Position numbers and translations under genes: made by a program. A stretch of DNA of 64,000 nt, taken from positions 18,412 through 82,411 of the forward strand of contig CAKTWI010000008.1 of assembly GCA_934630815.1 (NCBI GenBank). The letters run 5' to 3'. The first letter of the stretch is position 1; each line of letters begins with the position of its first letter. This stretch comes from an uncultured Senegalimassilia sp. GTDB taxonomy: Bacteria; Actinomycetota; Coriobacteriia; Coriobacteriales; Eggerthellaceae. The notes below the pieces were generated by a model. That model was not told the origin of the DNA, ran no database searches, and saw nothing but the letters and a program-made list of their open reading frames with translations. Of the stretch, positions 46,156 through 55,131 are shown in pieces.

Positions 46156-47064
46156 GTGAAACTGCTTGTCATCAACAACCTGGCATCGGGATACGGCGAA
46201 GGAGCCATCTACGATTTTATGCGCAGCTTCGCCGCCGACGGCGATGAGATCTGCATGCGCTGCACCAACGGCACCACGCCGGTGGGCTCGCTGCTCGACG
46301 ACGCGAAGGCCTTCGATGCCGTGATCGCGGCCGGCGGCGACGGCACCGTGGCCACGGTATGCTACCTGCTTGCCAACACCGGCATACCCGTGTTGCCCTT
46401 CCCGGCGGGCACAGCAAACCTGCTGGCCCTCAACCTTGCAAGCCCACTCGAGCCCCACGCGCTGGCGAAAATGGTGCGCGCCGGGCAAACCCTTGATTTC
46501 GACATGGGCGAGATCTGCGTCGACGGGCATCGCTTCGGGTTCTCCATCATGGCCGGAGCGGGCTACGACGCCGTCATCATGCGCGGGGCGCAACGCGGCA
46601 AGCGGCTGCTCGGCCCCATGGCATACCTGCAATCGGCGGTGGCAAACGCCATGCCGCAACAGTCGAAGTTCACGCTCACCTTGGACGGCCGTCAGGTGCA
46701 AAGCGAGGGCCTCGGAGTGTTGCTGGTGAACTTCAGCAAAATCCAGTTCGATATCACGGTCACGCACGACAACAAGCCGCGCGACGGCGAGTTCGATGTG
46801 GTGGTGCTGAAAGCGAAGACCGCGTTCGACCTGATACCGGCTGCCATCGCAGGCCTTTTGGATCGAGACGGCGAATTCCCCGACCGCACGGATGCGCTCG
46901 AGCTCTTCCGCGCCAAAGAGGTCACGATCGAAGCCGACCCGGCCATGGAGGTCCAATACGACGGCGAGGCCACCGGCCTTTCCACGCCGTTCTCCGCGCG
47001 GATCCTGCCCAGGGCCACGCGCCTGTTCATCTCCGACGAAGGCTACTCGCAGTTCGCACGCTGA
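46156..47064 (+). CDS. Diacylglycerol kinase-like lipid kinase
   Basis: A 302-residue DagK/YegS-family kinase. AAGGGDGTVATVCYLLA (the GGDGT nucleotide loop, near 62), PFPAGTANLLALNL (near 85) and IMAGAGYDAVIM are diagnostic. It probably recycles diacylglycerol to phosphatidic acid. GTG 46156 with AAGGG 6 nt upstream is preferred over ATG 46141, which has no ribosome site. Confidence 0.92.
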   Translation: MKLLVINNLASGYGEGAIYDFMRSFAADGDEICMRCTNGTTPVGSLLDDAKAFDAVIAAGGDGTVATVCYLLANTGIPVLPFPAGTANLLALNLASPLEPHALAKMVRAGQTLDFDMGEICVDGHRFGFSIMAGAGYDAVIMRGAQRGKRLLGPMAYLQSAVANAMPQQSKFTLTLDGRQVQSEGLGVLLVNFSKIQFDITVTHDNKPRDGEFDVVVLKAKTAFDLIPAAIAGLLDRDGEFPDRTDALELFRAKEVTIEADPAMEVQYDGEATGLSTPFSARILPRATRLFISDEGYSQFAR

Positions 47065-47074
47065 CACGATGGCC

Positions 47075-47121
47075 AAACGAAGCGGCTCCACAAGCTCAAG
47101 GCCTGCGGGGCCGCTTCGTTT
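47075..47121. terminator. Terminator after the lipid kinase gene
   Basis: AAACGAAGCGGC (47075-47086) pairs with GCCGCTTCGTTT (47110-47121), starting 11 nt after the stop. The rest of the gap up to 47261 holds a 14-bp direct repeat, GCCGTCCGAACCCG, at 47129-47142 and 47233-47246. Confidence 0.7.
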
Positions 47122-47261
47122 CAAGTTCGCCGTCCGAACCCGTTGCGCGAATCCTTTACCGGCAAGCACGCCGTCTGCCTCGGGAGACGACCGACGGCTG
47201 CCGTTCAGGCCCGTGTCGGCGCAGGCAGGTTAGCCGTCCGAACCCGCACCGCGCAGGCACG

Positions 47262-48086
47262 CTAGCTATTTGCCTGCTCGCTCTTGAGCTGCTCCTTCTT
47301 GCGCTCTTCCTTCCACTTCGCCAGATTCGAGCTATAACGCATTTGGATAAGCTCCAGCACCACCGCGAACACCATGGCGCAGTACACCATGAGCTTTTCC
47401 ATGTGCATGTCGAGCACCTCGATACCGGAGTTGATGCCCAGCGAGTCGAAGAACAGCAGCAAGCCGATGACGGTGATGAACACCAGCGCCAAGATCTTCA
47501 TCTCCGTATGCTTGTTGATGAAGTCGGCGATGGCATCGATAAACACCATCATGATGACGATGGCGAAGATGACCGCCATGATCATAATGATCAGATGCTC
47601 GGCCAAGCCCACCGCGGTGATGACTGAGTCGATGGAAAACACCAGGTCCATGACCATGATGGTGACGATAGCCTGACCAAGGCCGATGCGATGCAGCTCC
47701 TTATGCTCCTCAGAATGCTCGGCCTTCTCCTCGGTCAAGGCCAGCACGTCGCGAAGCTCGTCAATGCCCTTATAGATCAGGTATGCGCCGCCCGCCAGCA
47801 ACACCAGGTCGCGAACGTTGAACGCATGCTGGAAAAAGCCCAGGTCTAAAGTGAACAACGGCTTGGTCATGTGCACCAGATAGCTGGCGAAGCACAAGAA
47901 GATGCAGCGCGATATCATGGCGCCCAACAAGCCGAGCTTACGGCCTATGTGCTGATGCTCGGGCGCCAGGCGGTTGGTGGTGATGGAGATGAACACGATG
48001 TTGTCCACGCCCAACACCACCTCCAAAAACATCAGCGTCAACAAGCTGATCCAAGCTTCGGGCGTGGCGAAGATGGAAAGATCCAT
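47262..48086 (-). CDS. TerC-family integral membrane protein
   Basis: A 274-residue protein with about seven spans and the TerC signatures VVLGVDNIVFISITTNRL (near 25) and VFSIDSVITAVGL (near 145), both with membrane aspartates. TerC proteins are increasingly linked to manganese export or metal loading. That fits the yybP-ykoY riboswitch in the leader. AAAGGAG lies 6 nt before the ATG. The charged tail EERKKEQLKSEQ ends the protein. Confidence 0.93.
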   Translation of the reverse strand: MDLSIFATPEAWISLLTLMFLEVVLGVDNIVFISITTNRLAPEHQHIGRKLGLLGAMISRCIFLCFASYLVHMTKPLFTLDLGFFQHAFNVRDLVLLAGGAYLIYKGIDELRDVLALTEEKAEHSEEHKELHRIGLGQAIVTIMVMDLVFSIDSVITAVGLAEHLIIMIMAVIFAIVIMMVFIDAIADFINKHTEMKILALVFITVIGLLLFFDSLGINSGIEVLDMHMEKLMVYCAMVFAVVLELIQMRYSSNLAKWKEERKKEQLKSEQANS

Positions 48087-48176
48087 ACGTTGCTCCTTTA
48101 CGTCGTTTCGTCCGAACCAAAGCGCGCCGTTTCGCACGGTGCGCGGTTTACCCCGTCTCCTCGGATGAGCAGCGCA

Positions 48177-48226
48177 ACAAAAAAGACTCATGGCGCAACG
48201 TTTAAAAACGTCGCGCCATGAGTCTT
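48177..48226 (-). terminator. Riboswitch expression-platform terminator
   Basis: AAGACTCATGGCGC pairs with GCGCCATGAGTCTT (48183-48196 with 48213-48226), then TTTTTTG on the minus strand. Its 5' arm includes the CATGG that closes the aptamer P1 helix, so the two structures exclude each other. Confidence 0.9.
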
Positions 48227-48312
48227 GCAATTTCAGGTACGCCAGACCGTTGCCGGCCACGATGTTGAACGCACCGCAGGTATGTCCTGCCAGCTACTCC
48301 CCCATGGGCATT
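48213..48312 (-). promoter_or_regulatory. yybP-ykoY (manganese) riboswitch aptamer
   Basis: Read on the minus strand: CCATG, then the conserved GGGGAGTAGC (near 48293-48302). A stem follows, then GTTCAACATCGTGGCCGG (48253-48270) and GCAAGAC before the 3' P1 strand CATGG. These are the invariant elements of the yybP-ykoY family, which binds Mn2+. Ligand binding would stabilise P1 and block the terminator, switching the TerC gene on. Confidence 0.88.
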
Positions 48313-48345
48313 CCGTAGGCTACCATGAGCGCCCCCTCAGGGCAA

Positions 48346-48354
48346 TGCTATACT
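48346..48354 (+). promoter_or_regulatory. Candidate extended -10 promoter of the 48399 gene
   Basis: TGC-TATACT lies 44 nt upstream of the ATG. It is back to back with the start of the riboswitch transcript on the other strand. Confidence 0.4.
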
Positions 48355-48398
48355 TACCCACGCACACAAACCGACTAAAAACCGACAGGCAGGTACCC

Positions 48399-49166
48399 AT
48401 GTCGTTATTCCATCGCCATACCGATTACTCCATCGAGCAGGGCAATATACGCTATATGGACGGCTCAAGCCTGCTGCGCCCCATGGACATGCCGCGCAGC
48501 CAGCAGATCGTCATGGTGGTTTTCGTCGTCATCGCCGTGATCATCGGCGTTCGCTTGGCCGCCGGGGCCATCACCGCGGTGAATGATTCGAACGCCCAAA
48601 GCCAAGCAAGCGTCGAGGAGAATCTCTCGCGCTCGGTCAGCTACAACCTCCCCGTCCTCACGCAAATGGCGGGTATGGACGACCAGGCCATTCTGGATTC
48701 GCTCGCAGCAGCCGGCTACACCGTGTACAACCAAACCGCGGAAGGCACCGCCGGCCTTGACCTGGTCAAGTTACCCGAGGACGTCACCGTTGCCGATGCC
48801 GCGGCCATGTACGCGAAGGGCGTCGGCAGCCTTTCGGCATCCCAAGCGGCTCTGCTGCTCAACGGCAGCTGGACGCTTACCGTCGACCGCTCCGACACCT
48901 TGTCCATGGCGGTGAAGTATGCCGACTTCTCGTCGAGCACGCTTGAAGCCGCTATCCAGGCAGCCGTCGCCGCCGAAGGATTCGAAGCTTCTAGCGCGTC
49001 CATGGACACCGACGAAGTGGGCAACACCTTCCAAACCGGCACCGTCGATATCGATGATGTCACCTATACCTGGCGCGTGTCCGCGGCCCCGCTGTCGGAC
49101 AAATACGACATCAAGGGCCTGCCGAGCACCGCGGCATACGTGGGCATCCGCCTGACGGCCATGTAG
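48399..49166 (+). CDS. Membrane-anchored protein of unknown function
   Basis: A 255-residue protein with a short cytoplasmic N-terminus, one strong span near residues 36-60 (IVMVVFVVIAVIIGVRLAAG) and a soluble domain outside. That domain is Ala/Ser/Thr/Asp-rich with alternating helices and strands and no cysteine. I do not recognise a family. AGG lies 5 nt before the ATG. It shares direction with the YgbA-like gene 11 nt downstream. Confidence 0.75.
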   Translation: MSLFHRHTDYSIEQGNIRYMDGSSLLRPMDMPRSQQIVMVVFVVIAVIIGVRLAAGAITAVNDSNAQSQASVEENLSRSVSYNLPVLTQMAGMDDQAILDSLAAAGYTVYNQTAEGTAGLDLVKLPEDVTVADAAAMYAKGVGSLSASQAALLLNGSWTLTVDRSDTLSMAVKYADFSSSTLEAAIQAAVAAEGFEASSASMDTDEVGNTFQTGTVDIDDVTYTWRVSAAPLSDKYDIKGLPSTAAYVGIRLTAM

Positions 49167-49177
49167 AACGAGCTCCT

Positions 49178-49525
49178 ATGCAGCAAGAAGCCCCGAAAAT
49201 CGCGAAGCGCCGTGATCGCGAGGAGAAGACCATCTCGCAGATGGTGGCGCTGTACTGCGCTGGCAACCATGAGCCTGCCAGCAGGACCGAAACCGCCGTA
49301 TGCGGCGAAGCCGTGTGCCCGCAATGCGCCAAGCTTGACGAATACGCGGCGTTGCGCACGCGCCGATGCCGCAAGATGCACGTGAAAACCAGCTGCGACG
49401 CCTGCGAGAACCACTGCTACAAGCCGGAAATGCGCGAACGCATCCGCCAAGTGATGCGCTACAGCGGCCCCCGAATGATGATGAAGCACCCCATTGCCGC
49501 CATCAGGCATTTGCTAGGAAAATGA
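49178..49525 (+). CDS. YgbA-like protein (nitrous oxide-stimulated promoter family)
   Basis: A 115-residue cysteine-rich protein. REEKTISQMVALYCAGNH, VCPQCAKLDEYAALRTRRC, TSCDACENHCYKPEMRERIR and MRYSGPRMMMKHPIAAIRHLL match the YgbA_NO family closely, including its six or more cysteines. Homologues are induced by nitrosative stress in enterobacteria; the molecular role is not settled. A metal- or cluster-binding role is plausible from the cysteines. Confidence 0.88.
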   Translation: MQQEAPKIAKRRDREEKTISQMVALYCAGNHEPASRTETAVCGEAVCPQCAKLDEYAALRTRRCRKMHVKTSCDACENHCYKPEMRERIRQVMRYSGPRMMMKHPIAAIRHLLGK

Positions 49526-49529
49526 AACC

Positions 49530-49559
49530 GAAACGGCCATGCGATCGCATGGCCGTTTC
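49530..49559. terminator. Bidirectional terminator
   Basis: GAAACGGCCATGC, GATC, GCATGGCCGTTTC: a perfect 13-bp stem between the converging YgbA-like and xer genes. Confidence 0.85.
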
Positions 49560-49583
49560 CCTTATGCCCACAAACCGTAGCAC

Positions 49584-50555
49584 CTATCCCCTGGGATGCG
49601 CCCTATGGTGCTCGACGCCCAATCGCTCGGGAGTGGTATGCGTGTAAATCTGCGTAGTGGACAGGCTGGCGTGCCCGAGCATTTCCTGAACGCTGCGCAA
49701 ATCGGCGCCGCCGCTCAGCACATCGGTAGCGAAGGTATGGCGCAGGTCGTGCGGCGTGATGGTGGACGGAAGCCCCGCAGCGGCAAGCGCCTGCTTGAAC
49801 ATCTTGCGCATCGCATCGGTGCCCATTTGGTTGCCGCGCGTCGAAACGAAGAAGTACGGGCATTCCTTATCCTTGACAAGCACGGGCCGCGCAAACAGCA
49901 GGTACGTGCGCATGCTCGAAAGGGCAAGGTCGTGCAAGGGCACGATGCGCTCCTTAGACCCCTTGCCGAGCACACGGCATTGGCCCTGATCGAAATCAAC
50001 CGCGGAAAGCAATAGCCCCGAAGCCTCCGATACGCGCGCACCGCACGCATACAAGAACTCGAGCAGCGCCTGATTGCGCATCTCGGAAGGCGTGCGCTCA
50101 TCGCGTCCTTGGGAATCAAGCCGTTTGCCGTATACGCCTAGCAGCGCGACAACGTCTTGCGGGCGAAGATGATGCGGCAGGCGCTGCGGCTGCTTGGGGC
50201 CCGAAAGCGCGCTGGCGGGATCCTCGCACACGATCCCGTTGACGTTGAGCCACTGAAAGAAGGTTCGCACGGCGGACAGCCTGCGATTCACCGTGGCACG
50301 CGAGTACTGCGCCTGTTCAAGCTGGCTTAAGTAGCGACGAAGTTGCCTGTGGCTGGGATGCAGGCCATCGACGCGGGTACGCTTTGCCCACCCGGCGTAA
50401 TCGAGCAAGTCGATCCGATACGCGCGCAACGTGTTCTCGGATGGATTGCGCTCAGTACGCCACGAGCCGATGAACCGCTCGATGGCTGCGAACACTTGCG
50501 CGTCCTCATCCTTGGGCGCCTTGACGTCGCAAGCGGCTTCAGCCTTAGGCGCCAT
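49584..50555 (-). CDS. xerD: Tyrosine recombinase XerC/XerD type
   Basis: A site-specific recombinase that probably resolves chromosome dimers. The 323 residues have the catalytic set: Arg in YACGARVSEASGL (near 183), Lys in GKGSKERIVPL, His-x-x-Arg in TPHDLRHTFATDVL (near 270), His in MLGHASLSTTQIYTH and Tyr at its end. It lies in the conserved chromosomal block with trmFO and dprA, overlapping trmFO by 11 nt. So it is the housekeeping recombinase, not a phage integrase. Confidence 0.93.
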   Translation of the reverse strand: MAPKAEAACDVKAPKDEDAQVFAAIERFIGSWRTERNPSENTLRAYRIDLLDYAGWAKRTRVDGLHPSHRQLRRYLSQLEQAQYSRATVNRRLSAVRTFFQWLNVNGIVCEDPASALSGPKQPQRLPHHLRPQDVVALLGVYGKRLDSQGRDERTPSEMRNQALLEFLYACGARVSEASGLLLSAVDFDQGQCRVLGKGSKERIVPLHDLALSSMRTYLLFARPVLVKDKECPYFFVSTRGNQMGTDAMRKMFKQALAAAGLPSTITPHDLRHTFATDVLSGGADLRSVQEMLGHASLSTTQIYTHTTPERLGVEHHRAHPRG

Positions 50556-51933
50556 GCCCGGCAGCTTCCCCCGCGCAGCTCAAAAGCCCGCATGCGCGCA
50601 GCTCGTCGCAATAACGCTCAAGGGCCCGAGCCCCGCGCTCGGCATAGGCGGCATAGCGCTGCCCCTTGTTGCGGATTCGCTGCTCAAGCGGCTCCATAAT
50701 GCCGAAGTTCACGTGCATGGGCTGATAATCGACGGTGTCGGGACCGGTAGCGTATGCCAGCAATGCGCCGAACGCCGTTTCTGCCGGCAGCTGCGGAGCC
50801 TCCACGCCGCCGAGCAACGCGGCGACATGCAACGCCGCATGAAGCCCGGAGCGGATCGCCTCGCAATAGCCCTCGGTGCCCGCCAGCTGACCCGCCACGA
50901 ACACCGGCACATCAACGCCGTCGGTGCTGCGAAGCCTAAGCTCGGGCGTCAACAGCTTCGGGGCATTGATGAACGTGTTGCGATGCATGACGCCATAACG
51001 CGCGAACTCCGCCTGCTCCAAGCCTGGAATCATACGGAACACGCGCTTTTGCTCGGGGAACGTCAAATTGGTTTGGAAACCCACCAGGTTATAGCTTTCC
51101 CCATGCGTATCCTCGGCGCGCAGCTGCAACGCCGCCCACGGGCGCCTGCCCGTGGCGGGATCGGTCAGGCCGACAGGCTTGAGCGTGCCGAAGCGGGGCG
51201 CATCGACGCCCTTGCGGGCGATCTCCTCGATCGGCTGGCAAGCCTGGAACAGGTCGCGCGTCTCGAATTCGCGGCGAATCACGCGATCGGCGCCAACCAG
51301 CTGTTCGATGAACGCCTCGTATTCCTCGCGCGAGAACGGCGCGTTCAGGTAGTCGCCCACCTGCCCACCCGCATCCTCGTAACGGCTTTGGCGGAACAGC
51401 TTGCCCATGTCCAGCGAATCGGCCATGACGATAGGTGCCGCCGCATCGTAGAACGCCATATGGTCCGACCCTGTGATCTGGGACAGCGATTCCGCCAAAG
51501 CATCGGAAGTCAACGGACCGGACGCTAGGATGATGGCATCGGCGCCCTCGCAGGCCTGCTGCACCGAGCGCACCTCCGCATGCTCCAGGGAAATGCGCGG
51601 GTTCTCCTGGATGCGCTGCGTGATCTGACGAGCGAACGCCTCGCGATCGACCGCAAGGGCGCCGCCTGCAGCCACGGCGTTGTCAAGAGCGGCGGCGTGC
51701 ACCTGCGAGCCGAGCGCGGCAAGCTCGGCTTTCAGCATGCCCGCCGCGCTTTCCGGCTTCATGCTCTTCAAGCTGTTCGAGCAGACCAGCTCGGCGCACA
51801 GACCGGTTTTATGCACGGGCGTGCCCTTTTCGGGGCGCATTTCCACAAGGCGGACCCAGAACCCTCGGTCCGCTAGCTGCAAGGCCGCCTCGCTTCCTGC
51901 AAGACCGGCCCCGATGATTGAGATTCGTTTCAT
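50545..51933 (-). CDS. trmFO: Methylenetetrahydrofolate-tRNA (uracil-5-)-methyltransferase
   Basis: FAD and folate-dependent enzyme that forms m5U54 in the tRNA T loop. The 462 residues begin with the FAD fold MKRISIIGAGLAGSEAALQL. They include MRPEKGTPVHKTGLCAELVCSNSLKS (near 32), ASGPLTSDALAESL and the FAGQLAGTEGY motif near 355 (here FVAGQLAGTEGYCEA). ATG 51933 is preferred; an ATG nine bases upstream is possible. Confidence 0.96.
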   Translation of the reverse strand: MKRISIIGAGLAGSEAALQLADRGFWVRLVEMRPEKGTPVHKTGLCAELVCSNSLKSMKPESAAGMLKAELAALGSQVHAAALDNAVAAGGALAVDREAFARQITQRIQENPRISLEHAEVRSVQQACEGADAIILASGPLTSDALAESLSQITGSDHMAFYDAAAPIVMADSLDMGKLFRQSRYEDAGGQVGDYLNAPFSREEYEAFIEQLVGADRVIRREFETRDLFQACQPIEEIARKGVDAPRFGTLKPVGLTDPATGRRPWAALQLRAEDTHGESYNLVGFQTNLTFPEQKRVFRMIPGLEQAEFARYGVMHRNTFINAPKLLTPELRLRSTDGVDVPVFVAGQLAGTEGYCEAIRSGLHAALHVAALLGGVEAPQLPAETAFGALLAYATGPDTVDYQPMHVNFGIMEPLEQRIRNKGQRYAAYAERGARALERYCDELRACGLLSCAGEAAGHGA

Positions 51934-51962
51934 AGTTTCCATAGGCCATAGCATACCAGACG

Positions 51963-52940
51963 CTAGGCGCGAGGCCCCCAACGCCCATCAGGATAACGCG
52001 CGAACGAACCTGCTTGCTCGCCTACCGCCAACCGCTCCATCAGCCAGGCGCGCGCATCCCGCTGGCCGCAGTGCTCGTTCGCCAGTTCGAAGAGCTGCTC
52101 CATACCTAACGGCTCCGCCTGCAGCGCAGCTGTAATCGGGTCCGCAGCCGCGCGGCTTGCGCCGCGGGCGCCCCTCGAGCCAGCCGACCCTGCTTCACTT
52201 CCTTTCCCGCTCAGCTCATCAGCATCTTGCATTTTCAAGCAGCCGAACACGCTGAACAGCACATCGGAAAACGATTCATCGTCGACTATGGGAAACGCCC
52301 CCTGCACGAGCAAACGATTCGCCCCCTTCGATGAAGCCGAGTTGATGGCGCCGGGCACCACCAGCACGTCACGACCCGCCGCAAGCGCTTCGTCAGCGGT
52401 GGAGAAGGTCCCTGAAGGCAAACCGGCCTCCACGATTAGCGTCGCCCGCGCCAAACCCGCGATAAGCCGGTTTCGCGTGCGGAACTGCTGGGGCAAGGCC
52501 GGCGCGTCCCAAGCGTGTTCGGATACCACCGCCCCGCCGGAAAGCGCTATCCGCTCGAACAGGCCCGCATGCTCTCGGGGGTACGGAACGTCGCAGCCGC
52601 CGCCCAAAAAAGCCACCGTGGGCGCGCCTTCGGAAAGCGCCGCCTCGTGCGCGGCGGCGTCGCAACCCCGTGCGCCGCCGGATATCACCGCGACACCCCG
52701 CTGCGCCGCAAGCCCCGCGAAGCGCTTCGCCGCGCCGATGCCGTAAGGCGTGGCCTTACGCGCGCCCACCACAGCAAGCCCTTCCGCAAGCGCCTCAGGG
52801 TCGCCCAGTATGTACAGCCGCTTCGGCGGTCGCGGGATGACGCGCAAAGCATCGGGGAACCTTGGATCGTCGGGCAACAGCACTGTCCTCATCCCCGCCA
52901 ACCGCATACCCAGCCCATCAGATCTACTTGCCGTCATCAT
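51963..52940 (-). CDS. dprA: DNA processing protein DprA
   Basis: Loads RecA on incoming single-stranded DNA. The 325 residues carry a Rossmann-like core VVGARKATPYGIGAAKRFA (near 63), VISGGARGCDAAAHEAAL, PYPREHAGLFERI and PQQFRTRNRLIAGLARATLIVEAG, and then a winged-helix-like tail after a Ser/Gly-rich linker. Its ATG overlaps the comM stop (ATGA), with AAGGGG upstream. The N-terminal SAM-like domain of longer DprA forms seems to be absent or short. Confidence 0.94.
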   Translation of the reverse strand: MMTASRSDGLGMRLAGMRTVLLPDDPRFPDALRVIPRPPKRLYILGDPEALAEGLAVVGARKATPYGIGAAKRFAGLAAQRGVAVISGGARGCDAAAHEAALSEGAPTVAFLGGGCDVPYPREHAGLFERIALSGGAVVSEHAWDAPALPQQFRTRNRLIAGLARATLIVEAGLPSGTFSTADEALAAGRDVLVVPGAINSASSKGANRLLVQGAFPIVDDESFSDVLFSVFGCLKMQDADELSGKGSEAGSAGSRGARGASRAAADPITAALQAEPLGMEQLFELANEHCGQRDARAWLMERLAVGEQAGSFARYPDGRWGPRA

Positions 52941-54427
52941 GCGTCCCCTTCGCGCAACCGGAATCCCACCGCTTCGCATAAGTGGTCTCGACCCACCTGA
53001 GGCACCTGCTCCATATCGGCGATGGTTCTCGCCAGCGCCAACGTGCGCATGATGGCGCGGCCGCTCATCGATCCGGATGCGGCCAGCTTCTCCAAAAAAT
53101 CGCGATCGACTTCGCTCATCGCGCACGACTCGACCAACACCTCGGCTTGACGCGCGCGCTCATCAAAACCCGTGGTGCTGCGGCGCCACGATGCGTATTC
53201 TCGAGCCGCAAGCACACCTTCGCGAAGCTTCGCCGACGAGGTCCCATGCCCCGTGGACAGCACCTGGCCCGGCGGGATGCGCGCGACATCGATATGCACG
53301 TCGATGCGGTCCATGAGCGGCCCGCCCACACGTCCCTGATATTGATGCACCTGACGCTGCGAGCAGGTACACGTGCGCTCGGAGTCGCCGAAAAAGCCGC
53401 AGGGACACGGGTTGGCAGCCGCCACCAGCATGAAGCGCGCAGGAAAGCGGACGCTCCCATCGGCTCGCGTGACCACCACTTCGCCGGCCTCCATGGGCTG
53501 CCGAATGCCCTGCAACACCGAAGGAGCGAACTCGGGCAGCTCGTCCAAAAACAACACCCCGTTATGTGCCAGCGAGATGGCACCCGGTCTCGGAGGCGAT
53601 CCCCCGCCCACCAAACCTGCCAGAGTCGCGCAATGATGAGGCGCATGAAACGGCCTGATGCCCGCCAGCAGCGGCGCGGCATCCCGACCGGCAACGGAAT
53701 GGATGACCGCCGCCTCAAGCGCCTCCGAGCGCGACAAAGGGGCCAAGATCGAGGGCAGGCGCGACGCCAGCATGGTCTTACCGGAGCCCGGAGGACCCAT
53801 CATCAGCAGACCATGGCCGCCGGCCGCCGCTATCTGAAATGCGCGCTTGGCCATGTCATGACCCGCGATGTCGCGAAAATCAAGTTCTTGGGGCTTTTCG
53901 GGCGTCAACGCGCCCCCAAGTTCGGCGAACTCACCACGGCGAAGCTGCCCAAGCGATTCAATGACGCGCCGCCTTATGCCCTCTATGCGCCCCGCGCCGT
54001 CCTCAGCCGCGCTGACAAGCGCAAGATTCTGCCGCTGGGCGCACAAGGCATAAGCAAGCAAGCCGGCAATCGGCCGCACCGTCCCTTCCAACGAGAGCTC
54101 CCCAGCAAACAGCACGCCATCGAGCACAGCAGGGTTCACTTGGCCCGTTGCGCACAGCAAGCCGACGGCTATGGGAAGGTCGAATCCGGAACCGGTTTTA
54201 CGCAGCGCGCTCGGTGCAAGGTTCACCACCACTTTGCTGCTCGGCATGCTGAAACCGCAGGCTCGCAAAGCAGCTCGCACGCGCTCCCTCGATTCCTGCA
54301 CCGAAGCATCAGCCATTCCCACAACCGAAAAGCCCGGCATGCCATTGCTCACGCACACTTCGACCTCAACGGGAACCGCCTGCACGCCGCGCAACGTTGC
54401 GGCGTGCACCACGCACGACGCGCTCAT
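52937..54427 (-). CDS. comM: YifB/ComM family Mg chelatase-like AAA+ ATPase
   Basis: A hexameric helicase-like ATPase that promotes branch migration during transformation. The 496 residues have an N-terminal Lon-like fold (VEVCVSNGMPGFSVVGMADASVQE), Walker A MMGPPGSGKTMLASRLP (near 210) and Walker B GVLFLDELPEF (near 290). A cysteine cluster CPCGFFGDSERTCTCS (near 345) and QGRVGGPLMDRIDVHIDV follow. It overlaps yraN by 4 nt. Confidence 0.95.
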   Translation of the reverse strand: MSASCVVHAATLRGVQAVPVEVEVCVSNGMPGFSVVGMADASVQESRERVRAALRACGFSMPSSKVVVNLAPSALRKTGSGFDLPIAVGLLCATGQVNPAVLDGVLFAGELSLEGTVRPIAGLLAYALCAQRQNLALVSAAEDGAGRIEGIRRRVIESLGQLRRGEFAELGGALTPEKPQELDFRDIAGHDMAKRAFQIAAAGGHGLLMMGPPGSGKTMLASRLPSILAPLSRSEALEAAVIHSVAGRDAAPLLAGIRPFHAPHHCATLAGLVGGGSPPRPGAISLAHNGVLFLDELPEFAPSVLQGIRQPMEAGEVVVTRADGSVRFPARFMLVAAANPCPCGFFGDSERTCTCSQRQVHQYQGRVGGPLMDRIDVHIDVARIPPGQVLSTGHGTSSAKLREGVLAAREYASWRRSTTGFDERARQAEVLVESCAMSEVDRDFLEKLAASGSMSGRAIMRTLALARTIADMEQVPQVGRDHLCEAVGFRLREGDA

Positions 54428-54882
54428 AGCGCCTCGGCCCCGAAGGCGTTGATGTAATGACGGATGGTGGCGTGCGCGTTGTCCGTGACGACCAGCGACA
54501 TGACATCAAAGCGCACCTGCAGATCTTGCACATCGTATCTGCTTGCGAACAGCTCAGCGATCTTGAGATACTTGCCGCGTTTTTTGCTGTCGACGGCTTC
54601 GCTCGGAAAGCCCTTCTCAGTACTCGATCGCGTCTTCACCTCGGCAAACACCAAGATGTCATCATCACGTGCGATGATATCCGCCTCGCCAGCCTGGCAC
54701 GTCCAGTTACGCGCGATGATCTCGTAACCGCGCGACACCAGGTAACGCGCCGCGACATCCTCCCCTAAACGGCCCAGGCGCTTGTTATGCAAATTGGGTT
54801 GGTTGGCAGCTCCCTCGGCGTCTTTGGAAGCCTGGTTTGCGCTTTGTTCGTCCTGTTGATCGTCATGGCGTGATTCGGCCAT
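54424..54882 (-). CDS. yraN: UPF0102 family protein YraN
   Basis: A 152-residue protein. A polar N-terminal tail of about 35 residues is followed by an endonuclease-like fold: LGRLGEDVAARYLVSRGYEII, CQAGEADIIARDDDILVFAEVKTR (the D...ExK motif, near 80-95). The biochemical role is unknown; the family fold resembles Holliday-junction nucleases. Its place in rnhB-yraN-comM-dprA is conserved in many bacteria. Confidence 0.92.
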   Translation of the reverse strand: MAESRHDDQQDEQSANQASKDAEGAANQPNLHNKRLGRLGEDVAARYLVSRGYEIIARNWTCQAGEADIIARDDDILVFAEVKTRSSTEKGFPSEAVDSKKRGKYLKIAELFASRYDVQDLQVRFDVMSLVVTDNAHATIRHYINAFGAEAL

Positions 54883-55131
54883 AGCGTGCTCCTTTCCTCG
54901 CTACGACCCACCATAACGACGCCATCTTGCGCAACCCTTGTGCGAACCTTGCAGATAACGCCACGCAAGCTTGCAGAGCCGCCTCGAATCACGCCAAAAC
55001 AGGCTACAGGCACGTAAAGGCCCCACCTTCGCATAAGGCCTGCAGATAGAGCAAAGCATGCCAACCATTAAGAACAACGATCACCGCAGCCCGACCACAC
55101 ACGCAATTCCTAGACACTGCGCAGACACCGA

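Noticed and set aside
49584-50555. Phage or island integrase
   Set aside because: Gene order with trmFO, dprA, comM, yraN and rnhB is the conserved chromosomal context of housekeeping Xer recombinases; no attachment-site repeats or phage genes are nearby.
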